Below are positions 14,701 through 28,000 of a DNA stretch of 64,000 nucleotides, piece after piece. The notes under the pieces are model-generated. The model was given only the letters and a program-made list of their open reading frames with translations, ran no database searches and was not told the origin of the DNA. Each line of letters starts with the position of its first letter. Position 1 is the stretch's first letter. A program made the translations under genes and the position numbers. Source of the stretch: Seriola aureovittata (Eukaryota; Chordata; Actinopteri; Carangiformes; Carangidae). The stretch is taken from assembly GCF_021018895.1 (NCBI RefSeq), contig NC_079374.1, positions 3,404,212 to 3,468,211 of the forward strand. Direction: 5' to 3'.

Positions 14701-17700
14701 TCCTTTACAAGAATTCCTATTAAGTAGATTTCATAAAGTGTCAGTTACTTCAAGAGAAAACAAACACAGATAATAATACTGTATACTATTTTGATAATTG
14801 ATACATTTTATGGATAAAACAATTAGTCAAGAAAACAATTGTCAGATTGATAGATAACAAAAATAACTGTCAATTGCGTTTGATTGGTTCCTGTGCAGAC
14901 CAAACAGAAAGATCCTGTATCTTAATCTTTAATTAAATTAATTAAAACATTTTAACACATTTGCAAAAGAAGAAGAGTTTTTCCAGCTTCAGTTCAGACG
15001 TGTTTCCAGGTTTGCAGACCTGGAAAACCTGCGGAGACGCACGACGAGGAACTAAATAAATAAATAAATGAATGTAGATAAATAAATGGAAACACAGTGA
15101 CACGTGCGGATTGTGCAGCAGAAACACTCCACACCATTTCAGTAACTTATTTCCACTCGTGTTTCCTCTTTCTCAGAGCGACTCGATGACGCTGACACAC
15201 TCACACCTCTCCAAAACCCTGCGTAATATTACACACAGCTGGCACAGCTGGATGACTTCATTAATTATTTAAACCCTCTGAGGATCTGCTCTGAAATATT
15301 CAGTTTATACACCGAGATCAGTTGTAGAACAGCAGCTGACAAATCTCAGAGCGTGTTATTTTACTTTTCACCTTTCACTATGTAAAGATGAAAAATAATC
15401 ATATAAAATAATAATTTTACGGACACTATCCTCCCACAATGCAGTGCAAAGAGGAAAAGCTGCTCAAAGCTTTAAAAAAGAGAACCTCAGAGTGATCCCA
15501 AATACTCACTACCACACTGAAGGTGGATTAATCCGCTGCTGAAAATAGTCCCAAATAAATTCACAGTTTCCTGTTTGAGTATCATTGGCTGAAAACTACA
15601 ATACCCAGATGTTTTACTGTCTCCACACTTCAGCTCCTGTTCATGTCAACTGTGAGTAGCCGTCTTAAACGATGACTGAGACGTTGCGTTTGTTGTTTGT
15701 TGTTCCAGATGTTTGGAGTTTCTGCTTCAGAGCGGAGCGACGGCGTCGCTGAAGGACAAACAGGGCTACAGTCCCGTCCACTACGCCGCCGCCTACGGAC
15801 ACAGGCACTGTCTGGAGCTGGTCAGTGTGCTCGCTGTGAGACCTTAAGGCCTCATGGAGGAAATAGTTGTGTTGTTGGAGTAGTAGCTGTAGCTGCAGGC
15901 GTTTTCTCCATCTGTTGTCGGATCATATTTTCACTGCAGCAGCACGCAAAGACATTCCAGGGCCTCGTTTCCCCAAAATCATCTAAAGGCAAAAAAAATG
16001 AGATTAAAATCCAGTTTACAAACCTCTTTAATCTGAGGAGGCGTTTCCCTGAATGACCGCAGATGAATGAGTGACGAGGGTTAACAACCGGTTAACAAGC
16101 TCCAGAACCTGCAGGACGAAATGAAACCACATGTTTTATTTAAGCTTTTACTGTTTTTGTTCATTTTTAAGTCTCTTTTTTTACCATTAACACTCATGTT
16201 CTTAAGTTATTTTTGCTTTAAAGTGAGTGATATCTCTTCCTGTTGTCACCTAATCTTCATCGTCATTCTCTTCTCTCTTTCCTTAAAACAGAGTTTCAGA
16301 TTTTCATGTTCTGCGTCTTCTCTTTTCTTTTTCATTTATTTTGTGTATCTCATTTTCGACGTGCTGACATACGACAGCTCTAATACACAAATGATGACAA
16401 CAACAATAGATGAAACTAAAGGAACTGTCACTGCCTGATTTTAGGTTTAATATGAGCAGGCTGCAGGTTCAGGCTCTCGGATTAAAAATGCGCCGATGTG
16501 TTTTGTTGTGACCCTGCAGCTGCTGCACAGAGACGACTGTCACCATGACGACCCTGAATCTCCGAACGCCAGGAGCCCGCTGCATCTCGCTGTGAGTCTC
16601 ACACACCTGAGTTTTGGAACCAAAACAGAAACTTTTCTCTAAATAATAATTTGTTTTATTTCAGAAAAAAAGGGTGTTCAGGAGTTTTTATTTTGCTATT
16701 TGCGTTGAACATTTCATCCACAAAGTTCTTTACATAATTCATTATAAACATAAAAACAAAAGGAAAATCAATTTTACACAAGAAACAAGAATTGATATTA
16801 AAACAGGTAAAATAAACAATCTTCCTTCCAACCCCGATGTGACAGGAGGTAAATATTTCCATATTTAAATAAAGCGTTTCTGTGTCTTTGTGCAGGCGTA
16901 CCACGGCCACGCTCAGGCCCTGGAGGTGCTGCTGCAGGGGGAGAGGGAGGTGGACCAGGGGGACGAGGTGGGGAGGACCCCCCTGGCTCTGGCTGCTCTT
17001 CGGGGCCACGCTGACTGTGTTCACACCCTCCTCAGCCAGGGGGCGTCGTCGCGCTCCACCGACACGCAGCACGGACGCACCCCCGTGCACCTGGCAGGTG
17101 AGTTCAGGTTTCTGTTTCTCTGTCGCTGTAAACATCTGGTATCAACACATGTCTGGGTGGATATGGCCAAAAGTATGCGGACACGTATGGACTCAGGTTT
17201 AAGTCTCTTCATTTTCCATCAAGTGAAATCTTAATGCAACAACAGACAATATGTGACACTATAGTTCTTCCAACTGTGTTTGAGGAGGGCACCTTTCCTG
17301 TTTCAAGATGACACCAGTTGTTATTTATTAAAGTCTTAAAGAATAAGACTGTAACGTTGGGAGATGCTCTCTCACCTGTCTGACTCAGATTATAGCTTCA
17401 GGTAATCTTTGCCCCTCAATCAAATACACTGAAAGTGGTTGAGGAGCAGATCATTAAAGGCCACTAACAACACAGTGTCGGTCCATGAGATGCAGCCGTT
17501 TCCCTTATTTATAATAAATATATATAATAAAGTATTAAACACTTTGACGTTATGTTTGACTAAGTTTGATTTCAGTTGGACTAAAAACCAACTTGCTTTT
17601 TATTTTCCACTTTCTGCTGCGGTGACACCAGAATCATCATCATCATCTAATCTCACTGAACCGATGTGTCATCGCACCGACTATTAATAAACATTTCTAT

Positions 17701-17716
17701 CACTCCCCTGTTTCTT

Positions 17717-17775
<59 letters not shown>

Positions 17776-19022
17776 GCCTGCAGTGATGAACGGTCATACG
17801 ACGTGTGTGCGCCTCCTGCTGGATGAATCAGAGGCTGCAGATCTCGTGGACGCTGCTGACTCTCAGGGACAGTGAGTGATGATCTCTTTCCTCTCTGTTT
17901 CACTTCCTGTCTCGTCTGTCTCACACTGACGGCCTTGTCCTCGCCCGCAGGACTCCTCTGATGCTGGCGGTGGCTGGAGGTCACGTCGACGCCGTGTCGC
18001 TGCTGCTGGAGAGGGAAGCCAACGTCAACATGGCCGATAACCACGGCCTCACTGCGCTGCACCTCGGGGTGAGCATGAGGCTGGTTTTCTCTGTACTGCT
18101 TTTATGGAAATTGTACAAGTATAGACTTGATGTCTTTGAATTGAAGGTTATTGGCCCAAGTCTGTGGAGCAAGTCTGTCCATGGAATAATAAAAAAGGTT
18201 GATAATTAAGTAACATACACGAGTTGCAGTTAATTAGTGACGCCTTCGTCTCTCCAGCTGCTGTGTGGTCAGGAGGAGTGTATTCAGTGTCTGTTGGAGC
18301 AGGAAGCCTCGGTTTTGCTCGGCGACTCTCGGGGTCGTACGGCCATCCACCTGGCTGCTGCCCGAGGCCACGCCTCCTGGCTGAGCGAGCTGCTGAGCAT
18401 CGCCTGCTCTGAGCCGCCATCCCTGCCGCCGTTGAGGGACCAAAGCGGATACACACCGCTGCACTGGGCCTGTTACTATGGTACATGCACCCTGACACAC
18501 ACTCAGAGATAAACTCAGCCTGAACATGATTTATTTATTTATACTTTTTATTTAATTTTTTTTAATTATTATTTTACAGAACAATACACTTTACAGTGCC
18601 TGGTATAAAGACGTGACCTAACTTCAGTTAAATACCAGTTGGTGATTCTGTGTGTGTGTGTTTTTGTGTCTCTAGGTCAGGAGGGGTGTGTCGAGGTCCT
18701 GCTGGAGCAGAAAGGTTGTCGCTGTATTGACGGGAACCCCTTCACCCCTCTGCACTGTGCTGTGTAAGTCACTTATTTAAAGTGTTATTCATTTTCAGTG
18801 TTTTCAGTTTTTGCTGCAGGTTTTCTTCACTGCTGTTTTCAAAACTAATGAGGAGAGGTGAGAGATTTGTTACTGTCAGATCTGAACGAGTCGACATCAG
18901 TGACGTCCTGTTTGTGTTTGAATGAACAGGGTGAATGATCATGAGTCCTGTGCGTCTCTGCTGCTGGAGGCGATGGGATCAGACATCGCTGGCTGCAAGG
19001 ACGCAAAGGGCAGGTGAGTCAC

Positions 19023-19056
<34 letters not shown>

Positions 19057-22000
19057 GCGTGTGTGTGTGTTACTCACTTCAGTAACGGCAGGGGAATCAT
19101 CAATCATATCAACATATACTGTATATCTAGCTAATGGAAATATTTTAATATTTTATTTTATTCTATGTTTATAATATAAACTTTTGTTACATAAATCTAT
19201 ACCCATCCCAAAGCCTGTCAGCATATGTTCATATTATATATGTAAATATAAAAGATAGAAATGTATGTTTAAATTATAGGTGTATAGTATTGTAAGTCAT
19301 AACAAAAGTCTTAGTATACTACAGCGTAAAAACTCATATCCCTAGGTATTCCTCCCACAGTCTAAAGACATGCAAATTGGGTTAATTGGCGACTCCATGA
19401 TGTTTTTATGTCTTAAACAATGAACAGTGAGAATGTTGGTTTGAACCCTGGGCCTGCGGCCTTTCTGTGTGGAGTTTACATGTTCTCCCTGTGGCCGTGT
19501 GGGTTCTCTCCAGGTACTACGGCTGCCTCCTGCAGTCCAAATACATGCGAATTAGGTTACTTGGCGACTCTAATGTTTTATTATATTATGACTTTTGTGC
19601 CTAACCACTTTACCACCGTGCCGCCCCATGAATGAGTCATAAGAAAAAGTTATAGTAAGGCATTTTATGACATTTTTATGCCTTAGTATATATACTATGA
19701 CATTTATGTGCCTTACTATACTGTGACGTTTTTATGCCTTACTGTACTATGACATTTTTTGATATTTTTATGCGTTATAATACTATGACGTTTTTATGCC
19801 TTACTATACTATGACGTTTTTAGATGTTTCTATGCCTTACTATACTATGATTTTTAAAAAAATACTTTTTTTGACGTTTTTATTCCTTACTACACTGTGA
19901 CATTTTTGATATTTTTATTCCTTACTACACTGTGACATTTTTGATATTTTTATTCCTTACTACACTGTGACATTTTTGATATTTTTATGCCTTATTATAC
20001 GATGACATTTTTTGATATTTTTATGCCTTACTGTACTGTGACATTTTTATGACATTTTTATCCCTTACTGTACTATGACTTTTTTTTAACGTTTTTATGC
20101 CTTACAATACTATGACATTTTTTGATACTTTTATGCCTTATTATATTATGACATTTTTTGATATTTTTATGCCTTTCTGTACTATGACATTTTTATGCCT
20201 TACTATACTATGACGTTTCTATGCCTTACTATACTATAATATTTTTTGATATTTTTATGCCGTACTATACTATGACATTTTTTGATATTTTTATGCCTTT
20301 CTGTACTATGAAATTTTTATGCCTTACTATACTATGACGTTTTTATGCCTTACTATACTATGATATTTTTTTGATATTTTTATGCCTTACTGTACTATGA
20401 TTTTTTAAAAATATTTTTATCCCTTACTGTACGATGACTTCTTTTAACGTTTTTATGCCTTATTATACTATGACATTTTTTTATATTTTTATCCCTTACT
20501 ATACTATGGCATTTTTATGCCTTACTATACTATGACATTTTTTGATATTTTTATGGCTTACTATTCTATGACGTTTTTATGACATTTTATGCCTTACTAT
20601 ACTATGACATGACAATGTCATTGTATAATAAGGCATACAAATGTCATAGTATAGTAAGGCATAAAAATGTCATTGTATAGTAAGGCATAAAAATGTCATA
20701 GTATAATAAGGCATCAAATATCATAAAACATCATAGTATAATAAGGCATAAAAATGTCATAGTATAATAAGGCATAAAATGTCATAAAAATGTCATATTA
20801 TAATAAGGCATACAAATGTCATAGTATAGTAAGGCATAAAGATGTCATATTATAATAAGGCATACAAATGTCATAGTATAGTAAGGCATAAAATGTCATA
20901 AAAAGTCATAGTATAATAAGGCATAAAATGTCATAGAAATGTCATAGTATAATAAGGCATAAAAATGTCATAGTATAGTAAGGCATAAAAATGTCATAGT
21001 ATAGTAAGGCATCAAATGTCATAAAACATCATAGTATAATAAGGCATAAAATGTCATAAAAATGTCATAGTATAATAAGGCATAAAAATGTCATAGTATA
21101 ATAAGGCATAAAATGTCAAAAAAATGTCATATTATAGTAAGGCAAAAAATTACATAAAAATGTCATAGTATAATAAGGCATAAAGATGTCATAATATAGT
21201 AAGGCATAAAAATGTCATTGTATTGTAAGGCATAAAATGTCATAAAACATCATAGTATAATAAGGCATAAAAATGTCATAGTATAATAAGGCATAAAATG
21301 TCATAAAAATGTCATATTATAATAAGGCATACAAATTTCATAGTATAATAAGGCATAAAATGTCATAAAAATTTCATAGTATAGTAAGGCATAAAAATGT
21401 CATAGTATAATAAGGCATAAAATGTCAAAAAGATGTAATAGTATAATAAGACATAAAAATGTCATAGTATAATAAGGCATAAAATGTCAAAAAAATGTCA
21501 TATTATAGAAGGCAAAAAATTACATAAAAATGTCATAGTATAATAAGGCATAAAAATGTCATTGTATAGTAAGGCATAAAATGTCATAAAAATGTCATAG
21601 TATAGTAAGGCATAAAATGTCATAAAAATGTCATATTATAATAAGGCATAAAAATGTCATAGTATAGTAAGGCATAAAATGTCATAGTATAATAAGGCAT
21701 CAAATGTCATAAAACATCATAGTATAATAAGGCATAAAAATGTCATAGTATAATAAGGCATAAAATGTCATAAAAATGTCATAGTATAATAAGGCATAAA
21801 AATGTCATAGTATAGTAAGGCATAAAATGTCATAAAAATGTCATAGTATAAAAAGGCATAAAAATGTCATAGTATAGTAAGGCATAAAAATGTCATATTA
21901 TAATAAGGCATACAATGTCAAAAAGATGTCATAGTATAATAAGGCATAAAAATGTCATAGTATAATAAGGCATAAAATGTCAAAAAAATGTCATAGTATA

Positions 22001-25000
22001 ATAAGGCATAAAAATGTCATAGTATAATAAGGCATAAAATGTCATAGTATAGTAAGGCATAAAATGTCATAAAAAGTCATAGTATAATAAGGCATAAAAT
22101 GTCATAAAAATTTCATAGTATAGTAAGGCATAAAAATGTCATAGTATAATAAGGCATAAAATGTCATAAAAATGTCATAGTATAGTAAGGCAAAAAATTA
22201 CATAAAAATGTCATAATATAATAAGGCATAAAAATGTCATAGTATAGTAAGGCATAAAATGTCATAGTATAATAAGGCATCAAATGTCATAAAACATCAT
22301 AGTATAATAAGGCATAAAAATGTCATAGTATAATAAGGCATAAAATGTCATAAAAATGTCATAGTATAATAAGGCATAAAAATGTCATAGTATAGTAAGG
22401 CATAAAATGTCATAAAAATGTCATAGTATAAAATGTCATAAAAATGTCATAGTATAAAAAGGCATAAAAATGTCATAGTATAGTAAGGCATAAAAATGTC
22501 ATATTATAATAAGGCATAAAATGTCAAAAAAATGTCATAGTATAATAAGGCATAAAAATGTCATAGTATAATAAGGCATAAAATGTCAAAAAAATGTCAT
22601 AGTATAATAAGGCATAAAAATGTCATAGTATAATAAGGCATAAAATGTCAAAAAAATGTCATAGTATAATAAGGCATAAAAATGTCATAGTATAGTAAGG
22701 CATAAAATGTCATAAAAAGTCATAGTATAATAAGTCATAAAATGTCATAAAAATGTCATAGTATAATAAGGCTTAAAGATGTCATAATATAGTAAGGCAT
22801 AAAAATGTCATTGTATAGTAAGGCATAAAATGTCATAAAAATGTCATAGTATAGTAAGGCAAAAAATTACATAAAAAGTCATAGTATAATAAGGCATAAA
22901 ATGTCATAAAGATGTCATAATATAGTAAGGCATAAAAATGTCATTGTATAGTAAGGCATAAAATGTCATAAAAATGTCATAGTATAGTAAGGCAAAAAAT
23001 TACATAAAAATGTCATAGTATAATAAGGCATAAAATGTCATAAAAATGTCATAGTATAATAAGGCATAAAAATGTCATAGTATAGTAAGGCAAAAAATTA
23101 CATAAAAATGTCATAGTATAATAAGGCATAAAAATGTCATAGCATAATAAGGCATAAAATGTCATAAAAATGTCATAGTATAATAAGGCATAAAAATGTC
23201 ATAGTATAGTAAGGCATAAAATGTCATAAAAATGTCATAGTATAATAAGGCATAAAAATGTCATAGTATAGTAAGGCATAAAATGTCATAAAAATGTCAT
23301 AGTATAATAAGGCAAAAAATTACATAAAAATGTCATAGTATAATAAGGCATAGAATGTCATAAAAATGTCATAGTATAATAAGGCATAAAAATGTCATAG
23401 TATAGTAAGGCAAAAAATTACATAAAAATGTCATAGTATAATAAGGCATAAAAATGTCATAGTACAATAAGGCATAAAATGTCATAAAAATGTCATAGTA
23501 TAATAAGGCATAAAAATGTCATAGTATAGTAGTAGTAAGTAGTAAGGCATAAAATGTCATAAAAATGTCATAGTATAATAAGGCATAAAAATGTCATAGT
23601 ATAGTAAGGCATAAAATGTCATAAAAATGTCATAGTATAGTAAGGCATAAAATGTCATAAAAATGTCATAGTATAATAAGGCATAAAAATGTCATAATAT
23701 AGTAAGGCATAAAAATGTCATAGTATAATAAGGCATCAAATGTCATAAAACATCATAGTATAATAAGGCATAAAAATGTCATATTATAATAAGGCATAAA
23801 ATGTCCTAAAAATGTCATATTATAATAAGGCATACAAATGTCATAGTATAGTAAGGCATAAAATGTCATAAAAAGTCATAGTATAATAAGGAATAAAATG
23901 TCATAAAAATGTCATAGTATAATAAGGCATAAAAATGTCATAGTATAATAAGGCATAAAAATGTCATAGTATAGTAAGGCATAAAATGTCATAAAAATGT
24001 CATAGTATAATAAGGCATAAAAATGTCATAATATAGTAAGGCATAAAAATGTCATAGTATAATAAGGCATCAAATGTCATAGTATAGAAAGGCATAAAAT
24101 GTCATAGTATAATAAGGCATAAAAATGTCATAATATAGTAAGGCATAAAAATGTCATAGTATAATAAGGCATCAAATGTCATAAAACATCATAGTATAAT
24201 AAGGCATAAAAATGTCATAATATAGTAAGGCATAAAAATGTCATAGTATAATAAGGCATCAAATGTCATAAAACATCATAATATAATAAGGCATAAAAAT
24301 GTCATAGTATAATAAGGCATAAAATGTCATAAAAATGTCATATTATAATAAGGCATACAAATGTCATAGTATAGTAAGGCATAAAATGTCATAAAAAGTC
24401 ATAGTATAGTAAGGCATAAAAATGTCATATTATAATAAGGCATAAAATGTCAAAAAAATGTCATAGTATAATAAGGCATAAAAATGTCATAGTATAATAA
24501 GGCATAAAATGTCAAAAGAATGTCATAGTATAATAAGGCATAAAAATGTCATAGTATAGTAAGGCAAAAAATTACATAAAAATGTCATAGTATAATAAGG
24601 CATAAAAATGTCATAGCATAATAAGGCATAAAATGTCATAAAAATGTCATAGTATAATAAGGCATAAAAATGTCATAGTATAGAAAGGCATAAAATGTCA
24701 TAAAAATGTCATAGTATAATAAGGCAAAAAATTACATAAAAATGTCATAGTATAATAAGGCATAAAATGTCATAAAAATGTCATAGTATAATAAGGCATA
24801 AAAATGTCATAGTATAGTAAGGCAAAAAATTACATAAAAATGTCATAGTATAATAAGGCATAAAAATGTCAAAAAAATGTCATAGTATAATAAGGCATAA
24901 AAATGTCATAGTATAATACGGCATAAAATGTCAAAAAATAGTAAGGCATAAAAATGTCATAGTATAATAAGGCATCAAATGTCATAAAACATCATAGTAT

Positions 25001-28000
25001 AATAAGGCATAAAAATGTCATAGTATAATAAGGCATAAAATGTCATAAAAATGTCATAGTATAATAAGGCATAAAAATGTCATAGTATAGTAAGGCATAA
25101 AAATGTCATAAAAATGTCATAGTATATTAAGGCAAAAAATTACATAAAAATGTCATAGTATAATAAGGCATAAAAATGTCATAGTATAGTAAGGCATAAA
25201 ATGTCATAAAAAGTCATAGTATAATAAGGCATAAAATGTCATAAAAATGTCATCGTATAATAAGGCATAAAAATGTCATAGTATAGTAAGGCATAAAATG
25301 TCATAAAAATGTCATAGTATATTAAGGCATAAAAATGTCATAGTATAATAAGGCATAAAATGTCATAAAAATGTCATAGTATAATAAGGCATAAAAATGT
25401 CATAGTATAGTAAGGCATAAAAATTTCATAAAAATGTCATAGTATAATAAGGCATAAAAATGTCATAGTATAATACGGCATAAAATGTCAAAAAATAGTA
25501 AGGCATAAAAATGTCATAGTATAATAAGGCATCAAATGTCATAAAACATCATAGTATAATAAGGCATAAAAATGTCATAGTATAATAAGGCATAAAATGT
25601 CATAAAAATGTCATAGTATAATAAGGCATAAAAATGTCATAGTATAGTAAGGCATAAAAATGTCATAAAAATCATAGTATAATAAGGCAAAAAATTACAT
25701 AAAAATGTCATAGTATAATAAGGCATAAAAATGTCATAGTATAGTAAGGCATAAAATGTCATAAAAAGTCATAGTATAATAAGGCATAAAATGTCATAAA
25801 AATGTCATCGTATAATAAGGCATAAAAATGTCATAGTATAGTAAGGCATAAAATGTCATAAAAATGTCATAGTATAATAAGGCATAAAAATGTCATAGTA
25901 TAGTAGTAGTAAGTAGTAAGGCATAAAATGTCATAAAAATGTCATAGTATAATAAGGCATAAAAATGTCATAGTATAATAAGGCATAAAAATGTCATAGT
26001 ATAGTAAGGCATAAAATGTCATAAAAATGTCATAGTATAATAAGGCATAAAAATGTCATAATATAGTAAGGCATAAAAATGTCATAGTATAATAAGGCAT
26101 CAAATGTCATAAACCATCATAGTATAATAAGGCATAAAAATGTCATAGTATAATAAGGCATAAAATGTCATAAAAATGTCATATTATAATAAGGCATACA
26201 AATGTCATAGTATAGTAAGGCATAAAATGTCATAAAAAGTCATAGTATAATAAGGCATAAAATGTCATAAAAATGTCATAGTATAATAAGGCATAAAAAT
26301 GTCATAGTATAATAAGGCATAAAAATGTCATAGCATAGTAAGGCATAAAATGTCATAAAAATGTCATAGTATAATAAGGCATAAAATGTCATAAAAATGT
26401 CATAGTATAGTAAGGCATAAAAATGTCATATTATAATAAGGCATAAAATGTCAAAAAAATGTCATAGTATAATAAGGCATAAAAATATCATAGTATAATA
26501 AGGCATAAAATGTCAAAAGAATGTCATAGTATAATAAGGCATAAAAATGTCATAAAAATGTCATAGTATAATAAGGCATAAAGATGTCATAATATAGTAA
26601 GGCATAAAAATGTCATTGTATAGTAAGGCATAAAATGTCATAAAAATGTCATAGTATAATAAGGCATAAAATGTCATAAAAAGTCATAGTATAATAAGGC
26701 ATAAAAATGTCATAAAAATGTCATAGTATAATAAGGCATAAAATGTCATAAAAAGTCATAGTATAATAAGGCATAAAAAGTCATAAAAATGTCATAGTAT
26801 AATAAGGCATAAAGATGTCATAATATAGTAAGGCATAAAAATGTCATTGTATAGTAAGGCATAAAATGTCATAAAAATGTCATAGTATAGTAAGGCAAAA
26901 AATTACATAAAAATGTCATAGTATAATAAGGCATAAAATATCATAGTATAGTAAGGCATAAAAATGTCATAGTATAGTAAGGCATAAAATGTCATAAAAA
27001 TGTCATAGTGTAATAAGGCATAAAAATGTCATAGTATAGTAAGGAATTAAAATGTCATAGTATAGTAAGGCATAAAAATGTCATAGTATAGTAAGGCATA
27101 AAATGTCATAAAAATGTCATAGTATAGTAAGGCATAAAATGTCATAAAAAGTCATAGTATAATAAGGCATAAAATGTCATAAAAATGTCATAGTATAATA
27201 AGGCATAAAAATGTCATAGTATAATAAGGCATAAAATGTCATAAAAATGTCATAGTATAATAAGGCATAAAAATGTCATAGTATAATAAGGCATAAAATG
27301 TCATAGTATAATAAGGCATAAAAATGTCATCGTACAATAAGGCATAAAATGTCATAAAAATGTCATAGTATAATAAGGCATAAAAATGTCATAGTATAGT
27401 AGTAGTAAGTAGTAAGGCATAAAATGTCATAAAAATGTCATAGTATAATAAGGCATAAATATGTCATAGTATAGTAGTAGTAAGTAGTAAGGCATAAAAT
27501 GTCATAAAAATGTCATAGTATAATAAGGCATAAAAATATCATAGTATAATAAGGCATAAAAATGTCATAGTATAGTAAGGCATAAAATGTCATAAAAATG
27601 TCATCGTATAGTAAGGCATAAAAATGTCATAGTATAATAAGGCATCAAATGTCATAAAACATCAGAGTATAATAAGGCATAAAAAGTCATAAAAATGTCA
27701 TAGTATAATAAGGCATAAAGATGTCATAATATAGTAAGGCATAAAAATGTCATTGTATAGTAAGGCATAAAATGTCATAAAAATGTCATAGTATAGTAAG
27801 GCAAAAAATTACATAAAAATGTCATTGTATAATAAGGCATCAAATGTCATAAAAATGTCATAGTATAATAAGGCATAAAAATGTCATAGTATAGTAAGGC
27901 ATAAAATGTCATAAAAATGTCATAGTATAATAGGTCATAAAAACGTCATAGTATAGTAAGGCATAAAATGTCATAAAAATGTGATAGTATAATAAGGAAT

